This document shows, piece after piece, positions 1 through 8,103 of a stretch of 64,000 nt of DNA (positions are counted from its first letter, which is position 1; every line of letters starts with the position of its first letter). The notes under the pieces were generated by a model that worked only from the letters and a program-made list of their open reading frames with translations, did not search any database and had not been told where the DNA came from. The translations under genes and the position numbers were made by a program. This stretch comes from Pandoraea norimbergensis (lineage in GTDB: Bacteria > Pseudomonadota > Gammaproteobacteria > Burkholderiales > Burkholderiaceae): positions 124,001 through 188,000 of the forward strand of contig NZ_CP013480.3 of assembly GCF_001465545.3 (NCBI RefSeq). Direction: 5' to 3'.

Positions 1-759
1 CTGCTGCACACACCTTACGCGGGCGACATCGTGGTGTACGAAGGCGTTTCGCAATTCCAGCGGGTGGCGTCTTTGTCCCGCACGGAGCAGATGCGTATCA
101 AGCGTATTGTTTTACGCGTGCAAAAAGTACAGCTCGACGCGCTGCTTTGGCTGACAGACCCGATGAATCGTGCGGAAACGGAGTTGCTCCTGCAACGGTT
201 TACGTCCATCGGGCAGGTCGCGAGTCTACGTGTTGCGCTCATGGGCGCGCTCGAATCGATGACAAGAGCCGCGCCGAAGTTCGTTGCGAACTATCGGACC
301 CGGGTTGCCGTTGCCTTGATGGTGGATCCTGCGATGCCAGGCACCGCGGCGGTCGGCGGGCTGCAATCGCAGGTGGTCAGCAATCGGGCGAAGATGCCGG
401 TGGTCTATCTCAACGAAGATGGGCTGAGCGAGCGCACGACAGAGAGTCTGGCGGGCGTCATGCTCCATCAAATGACGCGGGCGGTGCTTGGCGCTGCGGA
501 TCGGCTGTCCGAGGCATCGTCCTTGCCCGCGGCCATTGAGGACTTTGGCGAGCTGGTGGATCTCAGACCACTGGTCGCGGTCACTCAATCGGTGCCGCCC
601 GAGGTGCTGGTGCGGCATGCGCCCACGCTGGAGCATCTGATCTTCATGTGCGCCTATTTGCGCGATCCGGCACGTGCGGAAGAGGTCAGGCGTTTCACGT
701 GGCGCTCGACAGACTCATACTGGCGTATGAGTCCGTGGAGTATTGACGATACCGTGTGA
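1..759 (+). CDS. Hypothetical protein, 5' end outside window
   Basis: The frame is open to the left edge, so the true start probably lies upstream. An internal GTG at 31 could also serve, giving 242 aa, but no ribosome site supports it. The protein is soluble, with no signal peptide or membrane segment visible in this part. A stretch near the middle reads LHQMTRAVLGAAD, which resembles the zinc-metallopeptidase helix HELTHAxLGTxD with the HExxH motif degraded (Glu to Gln, second His to Arg). That likeness is my inference only. It ends with SIDDTV. I do not recognise the family; an effector-like or inactive peptidase-like protein is possible. Confidence 0.6.
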   Translation: MLHTPYAGDIVVYEGVSQFQRVASLSRTEQMRIKRIVLRVQKVQLDALLWLTDPMNRAETELLLQRFTSIGQVASLRVALMGALESMTRAAPKFVANYRTRVAVALMVDPAMPGTAAVGGLQSQVVSNRAKMPVVYLNEDGLSERTTESLAGVMLHQMTRAVLGAADRLSEASSLPAAIEDFGELVDLRPLVAVTQSVPPEVLVRHAPTLEHLIFMCAYLRDPARAEEVRRFTWRSTDSYWRMSPWSIDDTV

Positions 760-780
760 AGTCCACCAACTAGGAAGACA

Positions 781-816
781 AAGGCCGGTGCTATTTTCTC
801 TGGCGTCACCGGCCTT
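781..816. terminator. Inverted repeat between convergent genes
   Basis: A perfect 10-bp inverted repeat (AAGGCCGGTG / CACCGGCCTT) with a 16-base loop lies between the 3' ends of the left-edge gene and uppP. It is placed to act as a shared terminator. No strong T-run follows on either strand, so termination efficiency is uncertain. Confidence 0.5.
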
Positions 817-839
817 GAGCTTGAACACACGCGAAAACG

Positions 840-1694
840 TCAGCTCAGATACTGGCTCGAGAACAGCACCACGGCCGAGGCCACGAGGCAGTAAATACCG
901 AACAGGTACCAGCGGCCATGCTCCAGCCAGCGCGAGAGCCAGCGCAGAGCGATCAGGCCCGCGAAGAAGCTGAACACCATACCGACGAGACACGGCGTGA
1001 GCACCGTCATGAAGTGGCCCGAGAAGGCCTGCGTGGCGCCCGACTTGTACAGGCGGTAAGCCTCCTTGACGATCACCGGCGGGGTGAGCACCACGGCCAG
1101 CGCGAAGCTGAATTCTTCAACACGAATCTTGTCGAGTCCGCGCAGCATGCCGGTCGAAATGGTCGAGCCCGAGCGCGAGAAACCACGGAACGGCAGGCAC
1201 ACGCCCTGCACCGCACCGATCCATGCGGAGTCGGCGGCACGCATCGGACGGTCGCCCATCGGCGGGCGTTTGCGGCCCGAGATGAGGATCAGGATGCCCG
1301 CCATCGCCAGTCCCGCCGAGATGATGTACAGATTGCCGAACAGATGCTCGATCTCGGAATGCTGCGTGCCGCGCATCAGCACCTTCTCGATGAACAGCAT
1401 CAGCGCAATGCCGATCACGCCGGTGAAGGCGGTGGCGACAATCACTTGCTTGGCGTTGTGGACGAAGTCGCGGCGGGACGAGAAGTAACGCTCGCGCCAC
1501 GATTTCCAGAAGTACACGATCACCGCCAGCATCGTGCCGGTGTGCAACATCACCAGCAGCAAGGTCATCTCGGGGGCAGTCGGGTCGAGCCCCATCAGTT
1601 TCTCGGCCATGATGACGTGCGCAGAGCTTGAAACGGGCAACAACTCCGCCACGCCCTGCACAATCGCGAGCACCAGCACTTGCAAATAGTCCAT
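840..1694 (-). CDS. uppP: Undecaprenyl-diphosphatase (UppP/BacA family)
   Basis: Integral membrane enzyme that dephosphorylates undecaprenyl pyrophosphate to recycle the lipid carrier for peptidoglycan and O-antigen; family members confer bacitracin resistance. The 284-aa product starts at MDYLQVLVLAIVQGV. The first signature is LPVSSSAHV (canonical LPVSSTGH) with the preceding acidic residue as GVAELL. The second is FRGFSRSGSTIS, matching the PGxSRSGxTI loop. Several hydrophobic helices are visible. The start at 1694 is preferred over an in-frame upstream codon because the hydrophobic N-terminus begins there. The SSSAH variant and longer second loop suggest one of the paralogous UppP branches rather than the E. 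coli type. Confidence 0.9.
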   Translation of the reverse strand: MDYLQVLVLAIVQGVAELLPVSSSAHVIMAEKLMGLDPTAPEMTLLLVMLHTGTMLAVIVYFWKSWRERYFSSRRDFVHNAKQVIVATAFTGVIGIALMLFIEKVLMRGTQHSEIEHLFGNLYIISAGLAMAGILILISGRKRPPMGDRPMRAADSAWIGAVQGVCLPFRGFSRSGSTISTGMLRGLDKIRVEEFSFALAVVLTPPVIVKEAYRLYKSGATQAFSGHFMTVLTPCLVGMVFSFFAGLIALRWLSRWLEHGRWYLFGIYCLVASAVVLFSSQYLS

Positions 1695-1952
1695 GCGCAA
1701 TCCTTGGGAAATGGGCAAGCACACTACGCTGCAATCATGTCGTTTTGGTGACAGTCATATGACGGCGTCGCCGATCCCTGCCCCCGACCAGCTGCCGCGC
1801 ATGATACCCCGTCACAATTGGCTTGGAATGAGGACTTTGAACACGCACTTTGCCGGCCGCCAGCACGATGTCGCGCTGAAATGACAACGGGCGCCCGTGG
1901 GGATGCCCGTTGTTTCATCAGCAGAAACGTGCAGAGAAGACTACGCCGCGTT

Positions 1953-3272
1953 TCAGAGGCGTGCGAGGGCCTGATCCAGATCGGCCAGCAGGTCGTCGAT
2001 GTGTTCGATACCGATCGACAGGCGCACGGTTTCTTCGCTCACCCCCGCCTTGCGCAATTCTTCCGGCGAGAGCTGGCGGTGCGTGGTCGATGCCGGGTGC
2101 GTGGCCAGCGACTTGGCGTCGCCGATGTTTACGAGGCGCGTGAAGAGCTGCAATGCATCCTGGAACGACGCGCCGGCCGCACGGCCGCCCTTCACCCCAA
2201 ACGTCAGGATGCCCGGACCGCGCCCCGACAGGTACTTCTTCACAAGCGCGTTGTCGGGATGCTCGGGCAAACCGGCGTAGTTCACCCACTCGACCTTCGG
2301 ATGCTTCTTGAGGAACTGCGCCACCTTCAGCGCGTTCTCGGTGATGCGGTCCAGACGCAATGCCAGCGTCTCGATGCCTTGCAGGATCTGGAAGGCATTG
2401 AACGGCGAGATGGCCGCGCCGGTGTTGCGCAGCGGCACCACGCGCGCGCGGCCGATGTACGCGGCGGGACCAAAGGCTTCTGTATAGACCACGCCGTGAT
2501 AGCTCACGTCCGGCTCGTTCAGGCGCTTGAAGCGCGTCTTGTGGTCGGCCCACGGGAATTTGCCGGAGTCGACGATGGCCCCGCCCAGACTCGTGCCGTG
2601 CCCGCCCAGATACTTGGTGAGCGAATGCACGACGATGTCGGCACCGTGCTCGAACGGACGCAGCAGATACGGTGACGGGACGGTGTTGTCGATGATGAGC
2701 GGGATGCCGTGACGATGCGCGATTTCCGCCAGTTTGGCGATGTCGGTGACGTTGCCCAGCGGGTTGCCGACGGACTCGGCAAAGATTGCCTTGGTCTTCT
2801 CGTCGATGAGCGGCTCGAACGACTCGGGCTCACGCGGATCGGCAAAGCGCGTGGTGATGCCCGAGAGCGGCAGCGTGTGCGCGAGCAGGTTGTAGGTGCC
2901 GCCGTAGAGGGCGCTCGCTGCCACGATGTTGTCGCCCGCCTCGGCAATGGTCTGAATCGCATACGTGACGGCCGCCTGACCCGAGGCGAGGGCCAATGCC
3001 GCGATGCCGCCTTCGAGCGCCGCGACGCGCTGTTCAAGCACGTCCTGCGTCGGGTTCATGATGCGGGTGTAGATGTTGCCGGGCACCTTCAGGTCGAACA
3101 GATCGGCGCCGTGTTGCGTGTCGTCGAAGGCATATGCCACGGTCTGGTAGATCGGTACCGCCACCGCACGCGTGGTCGGGTCAGGGCGATAACCCCCGTG
3201 CACGGCCAGCGTTTCCAGGCGCCACTTCGGCGCTTGGGCGTTCTCTTCGGTGCTCTGTGTCTTCTCGGTCAT
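1953..3272 (-). CDS. metY: O-acetylhomoserine aminocarboxypropyltransferase (sulfhydrylase)
   Basis: PLP enzyme of the Cys/Met metabolism family that makes homocysteine from O-acetylhomoserine and sulfide; cytoplasmic. The 439-aa length is right for MetY, which is longer than MetB/MetZ. The Schiff-base lysine is in SLTKYLGGHG near residue 220, and the substrate-loop motif YTRIMNPT lies near residue 70. The ATG at 3272 is chosen because GGAGA lies about 8 bases upstream; an ATG 11 codons earlier lacks a site. It is monocistronic, and two inverted repeats sit upstream. I see no recognisable SAM or SAH riboswitch. Confidence 0.93.
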   Translation of the reverse strand: MTEKTQSTEENAQAPKWRLETLAVHGGYRPDPTTRAVAVPIYQTVAYAFDDTQHGADLFDLKVPGNIYTRIMNPTQDVLEQRVAALEGGIAALALASGQAAVTYAIQTIAEAGDNIVAASALYGGTYNLLAHTLPLSGITTRFADPREPESFEPLIDEKTKAIFAESVGNPLGNVTDIAKLAEIAHRHGIPLIIDNTVPSPYLLRPFEHGADIVVHSLTKYLGGHGTSLGGAIVDSGKFPWADHKTRFKRLNEPDVSYHGVVYTEAFGPAAYIGRARVVPLRNTGAAISPFNAFQILQGIETLALRLDRITENALKVAQFLKKHPKVEWVNYAGLPEHPDNALVKKYLSGRGPGILTFGVKGGRAAGASFQDALQLFTRLVNIGDAKSLATHPASTTHRQLSPEELRKAGVSEETVRLSIGIEHIDDLLADLDQALARL

Positions 3273-3297
3273 GTCGATTGTCTCCGGATAAACATGA

Positions 3298-3315
3298 CGT
3301 TCCATTTATGGAACG
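3298..3315. promoter_or_regulatory. 18-bp perfect palindrome upstream of metY
   Basis: CGTTCCAT-TT-ATGGAACG lies 26 bases upstream of the metY start. It could be a repressor operator or a leader hairpin in the metY mRNA. The binding protein is unknown. Confidence 0.45.
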
Positions 3316-3390
3316 GGTGGGTTGGCAGGTTGATTGGCGAGTTTGCTTAGCGCATTTGTTTAGGTATCCGAGGACATTCTAATGGCCCGC

Positions 3391-3411
3391 TCAGAGACGC
3401 CTTATCTCTGA
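3391..3411. promoter_or_regulatory. Inverted repeat upstream of metY
   Basis: TCAGAGA and TCTCTGA are separated by 7 bases, about 120 bases upstream of metY. The arrangement suits a dimeric regulator such as a LysR-type sulfur/methionine regulator, but this assignment is inference. Confidence 0.35.
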
Positions 3412-3543
3412 TCGGCACATGCTTAGCTCTGCCCGGGTGCAACGGTTCGTAATATCGCGCGTAATAGCGCTTACGTTTGGGCGTTATTCGGCTGGATATA
3501 CTCGATTCACGCTGATTCACCATCGCTACGGAGTTGCCCGATC

Positions 3544-4497
3544 ATGACGTTTCGTTCTGCGCTTTTTGCGCGTCTCAGCACGCACGCCGGTGTGCCGGGG
3601 CGTGCCGCTTTGCGATGTGCGTTGGTGTTTGCCTGCATGGCGGGCGCGTGGTCGGCGACGGCGCATGCGCAGGAGAAGATCAGCATTCCTTCGCTGGATA
3701 TGGATACCGCCGGTAAGCCAGTGATGCTCGACGCGTACCTCTTTCGCGCGCCCAACGCCAACGGGCCGACGCCTGCGGTCGTGTTCATGCACGGCTGTAA
3801 CGGCATGATCACGCGTAAGGGCAAGATCGACAGCCGCGAGCTCGATTGGGCGCAGCGATTCAATGCGCAGGGCTATACGGTGCTGGCGGTCGACAGCTTT
3901 ACGTCGCGCGGGCAGGCCAGCGAATGCCGGGGCGGCGGGGACGTTCGACCGTCAGTGGAGCGTCCGCGCGATGCCTACGGCGCGTTGCGGTATTTGCAGC
4001 AGTTGCCGGGCATCGCGCCAGATCGCATCGCGCTGATGGGCTGGTCGCACGGCGGTGGCACGGTGCTGTACTCCGTGGGGCCGCGCAGCCCGGGCAAAGT
4101 GCCGGTGGCCGCGCCCGTCTCAACGGCGCCCTCACCGCCTGACTTTGTGGCAGCGGTCGCGTTCTATCCGGGGTGGTGCAACACGAAGGCGCAAGGGCCC
4201 GGCTGGTCGACGCGTATCCCGTTGCTCGTGCTGATCGGTGCCGATGACGTCTGGTCCAAGCCGGTGCCGTGCGATGCGTTTGTTAAGGACGTGACGGCCA
4301 AGGGCGCACCGATCACCTTCCACATGTACCCGGGCGCGTATCACGACTTCGACTATCCGAATCTGCCGCTACGCGAGCGCCCCGAGTTCACCAACCCGAA
4401 AACCCATATCGTGCCGATCACAGGCACGCAGCCGGAAGCCCGCGACGACGCTATCGCTCGCGTTACCGCATTTCTAGCGAAGGCTTTTGCATCCTGA
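3544..4497 (+). CDS. Secreted dienelactone-hydrolase-family alpha/beta hydrolase
   Basis: 317 aa with a signal peptide ending near residue 43 (ATAHAQ|E), so probably periplasmic. The fold shows an oxyanion region FMHGCNG (about 82-87), the nucleophile elbow GWSHGGG (Ser168), an acid in IGADD (about 234) and the catalytic His in YHDFD (about 267). This is the order of the dienelactone hydrolase family. Classical DLH uses Cys; here the nucleophile is Ser, so an esterase or lipase-like role is likely. It is followed by a non-coding array and stands alone, and its substrate is unknown. Confidence 0.85.
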   Translation: MTFRSALFARLSTHAGVPGRAALRCALVFACMAGAWSATAHAQEKISIPSLDMDTAGKPVMLDAYLFRAPNANGPTPAVVFMHGCNGMITRKGKIDSRELDWAQRFNAQGYTVLAVDSFTSRGQASECRGGGDVRPSVERPRDAYGALRYLQQLPGIAPDRIALMGWSHGGGTVLYSVGPRSPGKVPVAAPVSTAPSPPDFVAAVAFYPGWCNTKAQGPGWSTRIPLLVLIGADDVWSKPVPCDAFVKDVTAKGAPITFHMYPGAYHDFDYPNLPLRERPEFTNPKTHIVPITGTQPEARDDAIARVTAFLAKAFAS

Positions 4498-4584
4498 TTT
4501 TCTGACGGATCAAAACAGCTAGGGAATTTCGGCAAACGATGCAGATGCCCGGCAGGCGGGCATCTGCGGGCGATTCGTAGAAAG

Positions 4585-4829
4585 TTGTGCACCGGGTATC
4601 CACAGGTTAATCACCGTAAAACCCCCGGATCTCCACAGATAATCCACTGGTAATGCCGGGGTTATCCACGGCATATCCACAGCTTGTTCACGGCTTATCC
4701 ACGCGATATCCACTCGAACAAGGCGACTTATCCCGTAGTTATCCCTGTGCCATCCACTGACTGTCCACAGACTTGTCCCCGTGCGAATCACAGCTTGTTC
4801 ACCGGGTTATCGACAGACTTATCCACAGT
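4585..4829 (+). repeat. Tandem array of DnaA-box-like 11-mers
   Basis: About 22 same-strand units with an 11-bp step start at 4585, 4596, 4607, 4618, 4629, 4640, 4651, 4662, 4673, 4684, 4695, 4706, 4717, 4728, 4739, 4750, 4761, 4773, 4784, 4795, 4807 and 4819. Three late steps are 12 bp. The consensus is TTATCCACAGG, a 9-bp DnaA box plus a 2-bp spacer. The unit at 4819 is a perfect TTATCCACA. Those at 4596, 4662, 4673, 4695 and 4807 have one mismatch. Units 4618 and 4717 are strongly decayed. The array lies between the 3' ends of two convergent genes, so it is not a promoter. Possible roles are DnaA titration, replication control or a cryptic origin. The binding protein is inferred, not shown. 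Confidence 0.85.
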
Positions 4830-4854
4830 TTGCTGAAGTGGCATCGTTTCGCGC

Positions 4855-4893
4855 AGATAAAACAAAATCGGCCGCTGGAATTGCGGCCGATTT
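4855..4893 (-). terminator. Intrinsic terminator of the DUF4148 gene
   Basis: A perfect 11-bp stem (AAATCGGCCGC / GCGGCCGATTT, 4865-4893) with a 7-base loop is followed on the minus strand by TTTTGTTTTA. It is correctly placed after the leftward gene ending at 4969 and also separates that gene from the DnaA-box-like array. Confidence 0.8.
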
Positions 4894-4968
4894 GTCATCG
4901 GTGTGGGTGCGTGACCCGGAGTCGCGTCGCGCCTAACAGCGGCGCTGGCTCACGGGCACATACGGCGA

Positions 4969-5271
4969 TCAGCTACCGAAGTAAGTGCTACCTGCGCTGG
5001 CAACGTTGGTCACCGAACCCGCCATCACCGGCTGTGCGGCGCCGCCAACCTTGGCAACCGTCGTCGGATACACCGAGTCGTGTTGTTCGAGCAGACCGGC
5101 TTGCTCGGCTTGGACCAGTTCCGTGCGGACCTGTGCGCGGCTCACGGCGCTCGTTTGCGGAACCCATGCGAATTCCGAAGGACCTTCGAAAGCGTCGCTG
5201 GCAAAGGCCGAACCGGCCGACACAGCAAGCATTGCGGAAACCAGAGCCGAGGTAATAAGCGTGCGTTTCAT
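4969..5271 (-). CDS. DUF4148 domain secreted protein
   Basis: Small 100-aa protein with a clear signal peptide (MKRTLITSALVSAMLAVSAG, cleavage after AFA near residue 24). The mature part contains SRAQVRTELVQAEQAGL, the hallmark of DUF4148 proteins abundant in Burkholderiaceae. Their function is unknown. AGGAG about 8 bases before the ATG supports the start. It has its own terminator, and its leader holds an inverted repeat, so it is an independently regulated single gene. Confidence 0.88.
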   Translation of the reverse strand: MKRTLITSALVSAMLAVSAGSAFASDAFEGPSEFAWVPQTSAVSRAQVRTELVQAEQAGLLEQHDSVYPTTVAKVGGAAQPVMAGSVTNVASAGSTYFGS

Positions 5272-5332
5272 GATGTTTTCTCCTGTCGTTTGAACGTTGG
5301 CGGTGTTCGTTTCACCGTCGACAGTTGCAGTC

Positions 5333-5355
5333 TATTGCTCGTATCAATCGCAATA
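5333..5355. promoter_or_regulatory. Inverted repeat TATTGC-N11-GCAATA upstream of the DUF4148 gene
   Basis: A perfect 6-bp inverted repeat with 11-base spacing lies about 60-85 bases upstream of the gene, in AT-rich leader DNA that likely holds its promoter. The spacing fits a LysR-type site. No cognate regulator is adjacent. Confidence 0.35.
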
Positions 5356-5485
5356 AAGTCGATAATTGTCTATTTTAAATTGCTGTTTTAGAAATAATGT
5401 GCGCAAGACAGGACAGCCGTATGCGCGCGAGTGAGCGCTAACGCAGCGGTGGCGGGGGTTTCGGGCTGAGGGAGGTCTGAATGCG

Positions 5486-5522
5486 ACACCGCCGCCCGGG
5501 CGTGAGCCTCGGGCGGCGGTGT
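5486..5522 (-). terminator. Strong hairpin downstream of a hypothetical gene
   Basis: A perfect 13-bp stem (ACACCGCCGCCCG / CGGGCGGCGGTGT) with an 11-base loop lies just past the 3' end of the leftward gene ending at 5584. There is no T-run, so it may work as an mRNA-end stabiliser or a weak terminator. Between it and the DUF4148 start (5272-5485) I see only that gene's leader. Confidence 0.5.
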
Positions 5523-5583
5523 GGTGGATCAGCGAATCAGGGGCTGATCGCTGGATCGCTGTACGGCGAGATGCCTACGCGGC

Positions 5584-6006
5584 TCAGGCGTCGTCGTCGA
5601 GCCAGGGCACTTCGACGTCGGTCAGGAACGCGACCATGGCGAGCGGACGGGCTTCGTGATGCCCCAGCTTGCCGTCGGCGCGATGCCATTCGACCTGGAA
5701 CGTCTCGGGGTACTTGTCGGCACGAAGCTGCACGGTGCGCAGTTCCTCTTCGTCGGCTTCGTCGATCGGGCCGTCGAACGACAGCACGAGCGATTGCGGC
5801 CACACGCCGTCTTCCGGGTCATAAATCTTGTCGCCACCCGGCACGTCCACGACTGCGTCGACGCCGATCGTCTTCGATGCGGCCACGATCATCTCGCCAA
5901 GGGCACGCAGCAAGGCAGTGGCGCGCGCGGAGTTGATCTGGCGCATGGCGAGATCGCCGCGCGTCAGGGCTTGTTCCAGCTTGGGATCGGTTTTTTGTTT
6001 GGTCAT
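5584..6006 (-). CDS. Conserved hypothetical protein, acidic
   Basis: 140 aa beginning MTKQKTDPKLEQALTRGD; GAGGA about 8 bases upstream selects this start over an ATG 10 codons earlier. The protein is soluble and acidic, with a run of Asp/Glu near residues 85-93 and the ending WLDDDA. There is no signal peptide or membrane segment. I do not recognise the family. The N-terminal third looks helical, and the C-terminal half has alternating hydrophobic strands. It is divergent from the DUF2288 gene, with 187 bases between them. Confidence 0.75.
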   Translation of the reverse strand: MTKQKTDPKLEQALTRGDLAMRQINSARATALLRALGEMIVAASKTIGVDAVVDVPGGDKIYDPEDGVWPQSLVLSFDGPIDEADEEELRTVQLRADKYPETFQVEWHRADGKLGHHEARPLAMVAFLTDVEVPWLDDDA

Positions 6007-6193
6007 GCGGGTCCTCGGTAAAACGTTAGTCACCATGCAGCGCGGCGAGTGATACCACTTCCGACTTCAGCGGCGTGCGTGGGGTTCCGATGCTACCACC
6101 GTCGCGCGCGCCGGGGCGCATTACAATGCGGCTTTCGTCATTTGAATTACCCCGGGTGCAGGCAATTTTCAGCCTGCGCCGCCTGGAGCCGTC

Positions 6194-6538
6194 ATGGATT
6201 CACCCAAGCAAGATCAAGCCCCGCAAGCCACCGCCAACACCGCCAGCGAGACGTATGGGCGTCTGCTGGGCGAGACCGCCAAGATCGACTGGAAGGATCT
6301 GGAATCGTTTTTCGCGCGCGGCGTGCTGCTGTACGTGGCGCCGGGCGTCGATCTCGTCTCGGTCGCGGAAGCCGTGGCCAACGACGATACGCCGGTCGTG
6401 ACCCAGTGGCTCTCGTCCGGTCTGGTGCAACGCATGCAAGCCGAACATGCCAGCGATTTTGCCGCCCGCACGCCCGAGTTGTGGGCCGTGGTGGTCGCGC
6501 CGTGGGTGCTCGTGCAAGAGCGCTCCGTCAGTCTGTGA
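6194..6538 (+). CDS. DUF2288 family protein
   Basis: 114 aa with the pattern of the DUF2288 family: an N-terminal segment GRLLGETAKIDWKDLESFFA, a central GVLLYVAPGVDLVSVAEAVA and the ending LWAVVVAPWVLVQE. Members are short soluble proteins of unknown function common in proteobacteria. It stands alone and runs convergently into the next leftward gene with a gap of 28 bases. Confidence 0.8.
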   Translation: MDSPKQDQAPQATANTASETYGRLLGETAKIDWKDLESFFARGVLLYVAPGVDLVSVAEAVANDDTPVVTQWLSSGLVQRMQAEHASDFAARTPELWAVVVAPWVLVQERSVSL

Positions 6539-6566
6539 TGGCAGTCTGCGAAGTCAGTCGGCGAGG

Positions 6567-6941
6567 TCAGTCGGTAATGCCGGCTTCGACCAGTCGCCGC
6601 GTGCAGTCTTCCAGCAGATCTTGCGCGACGGTTGACGCAAAGGCGTAGTCCGCGTCGAGCGATTCCGTCATCTCATGCGCTGTGTACAGACCTGCTTCGC
6701 GCGAGAGCGTGCCGGCCAGTTCGCGCGCGAAATCGTCGCTCAACTCTGACAACACGCGCCGCTCTGCCAGCGGCAATTGCAGTTTCGAGCGCGACAGCCA
6801 AAGCTGCGCCAGCGACGCGCCCTGCTTGTCGGTCATCCACTGCCCATGTTCGTAAAAGGCCGACAGCCGCTCGGCCGTCAGCGCGAATAGCAGCGCGCGA
6901 CGGGTGTTGAAATTCAGACGAATCGGTGTGGCTTCCGGCAT
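6567..6941 (-). CDS. Conserved hypothetical protein
   Basis: 124 aa from MPEATPIRLNFNTRRALL; GGAGAG about 10 bases upstream supports this ATG over the much longer open frame, whose N-terminal part is arginine-rich shadow coding. It is helical and soluble without recognised motifs (YEHGQWMTDKQGASLAQLWL near residue 30). It lies 71 bases downstream of the LysR gene on the same strand and might be co-transcribed. Function unknown. Confidence 0.7.
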   Translation of the reverse strand: MPEATPIRLNFNTRRALLFALTAERLSAFYEHGQWMTDKQGASLAQLWLSRSKLQLPLAERRVLSELSDDFARELAGTLSREAGLYTAHEMTESLDADYAFASTVAQDLLEDCTRRLVEAGITD

Positions 6942-7012
6942 GACGATTGCACTCTCCGGTGAATGTTGAACAAGGGGCAAGTGAGCAGGGGTACGCAAGG
7001 GCGCCAAAGGTA

Positions 7013-7906
7013 TCACGCAAACAGCCGCAGCAGCGCGGTGCGCGCGTGGCGGATCAATTCGGTCTCGTCGGCACGTCCGGGTATCAGATGGAATTCGGCG
7101 CGCGGCAGCGGCGGCAGACCTAACGACGGCGGGCACACGATGAGGTCGGACGTGAGCGCCGACTCATTCAGACACGAAATTCCCAAGCCTGCCCCCAACG
7201 CGAGTTGCATCCCCGCGACACCCGCGGCCGAGTGCGAGACGCGATATGGCACCTTGTGACGCTCCAGCACAGTGAGCACGAGACTTTGCAGCGCACATGA
7301 CGGCGGCAGCGTGACGAGGGGCAGCGGCTCGCCCAGCGGTTCGGCGAGCGTGGACGACATCGCCCAGACCAGCCGCTCGCGGCGCACCAGTGTGCCCGGT
7401 GCCCGGTAGCCCAGCGTCTTCGCGCCCTTGCCTACATCTTCATTCATCAACCGCAGCGCCAGCCCCACATCGAAATGTTCGCCGGTCAGCGCCGTGCGCT
7501 CGATCTGCGCACTCTGCATCGCACTCACATGCAAACGCAGGCGCGGGTACAGGCTCGCGAAGCGCTTGAGCACGCGGCCCACATCGTGTGGGCGGTAGTA
7601 ATCGGTGATGGCGATGCGCAACTCGCCGTCGAGCAACACGCCTTGCAAGTCTTCAAACGCGGCCTCGGACAGGGCGGAAATCTGCCGCGCATAGGCAATC
7701 AGGCGCGTGCCGGCCGGCGTCGCGCGCATGCCCTTGCGTGAGCGCACCAGCAGCGGCTGACCCGCCCGCTCTTCCAGCTTCTTCAATTGCTCGCTGACCG
7801 TCGATTGCGACAGGAAGATCAGTTCGGCTGCGGCCGAAATGCTGCCCGCATCGTGAATGGCGATGAAGGTACGTAACTGCGTGAGGTCAAAGGCACGGGC
7901 GTTCAT
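7013..7906 (-). CDS. LysR family transcriptional regulator
   Basis: 297 aa. The winged helix-turn-helix covers residues about 8-66 (FDLTQLRTFIAIHDAGSISA, then SQSTVSEQLKKLE). It is followed by a type-2 periplasmic-binding-like effector domain (about 92-295). It is divergent from the MFS transporter at 8104, the classic arrangement in which the LysR protein controls itself and its neighbour. The effector is unknown. The 197-base intergenic region has AT-rich stretches but no perfect palindrome that I could find. Confidence 0.9.
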   Translation of the reverse strand: MNARAFDLTQLRTFIAIHDAGSISAAAELIFLSQSTVSEQLKKLEERAGQPLLVRSRKGMRATPAGTRLIAYARQISALSEAAFEDLQGVLLDGELRIAITDYYRPHDVGRVLKRFASLYPRLRLHVSAMQSAQIERTALTGEHFDVGLALRLMNEDVGKGAKTLGYRAPGTLVRRERLVWAMSSTLAEPLGEPLPLVTLPPSCALQSLVLTVLERHKVPYRVSHSAAGVAGMQLALGAGLGISCLNESALTSDLIVCPPSLGLPPLPRAEFHLIPGRADETELIRHARTALLRLFA

Positions 7907-8103
7907 GACGGCTCCCGGGAGGGCGGTATCGCTGCGGTATCTCGTTGGGTGAGGCCGATCCTGCGCCCCTCGGCGTAGATAATCCGGAAAACACGATATA
8001 AGGCATCGAATTTTCCCGCTTTTCCGATGGATTGTCTATCCGTACGATGCGTAGCATCCCTCCTCCTCTGCGACGTGCCTCCGGGCCGTGCACCGTGTCA
8101 CTC

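Noticed and set aside
3273..3540. SAM/SAH riboswitch before metY
   Set aside because: I could not find the conserved core of any known class; only two simple dyads are visible.
4519..4791. Leftward 90-residue open frame through the array
   Set aside because: It is created by translating the repeats on the other strand; no ribosome site or family likeness.
4585..4829. Main chromosomal oriC
   Set aside because: Boxes fit, but no dnaA, dnaN, gyrB, rpmH or parAB lies nearby, and the flanking genes are ordinary.
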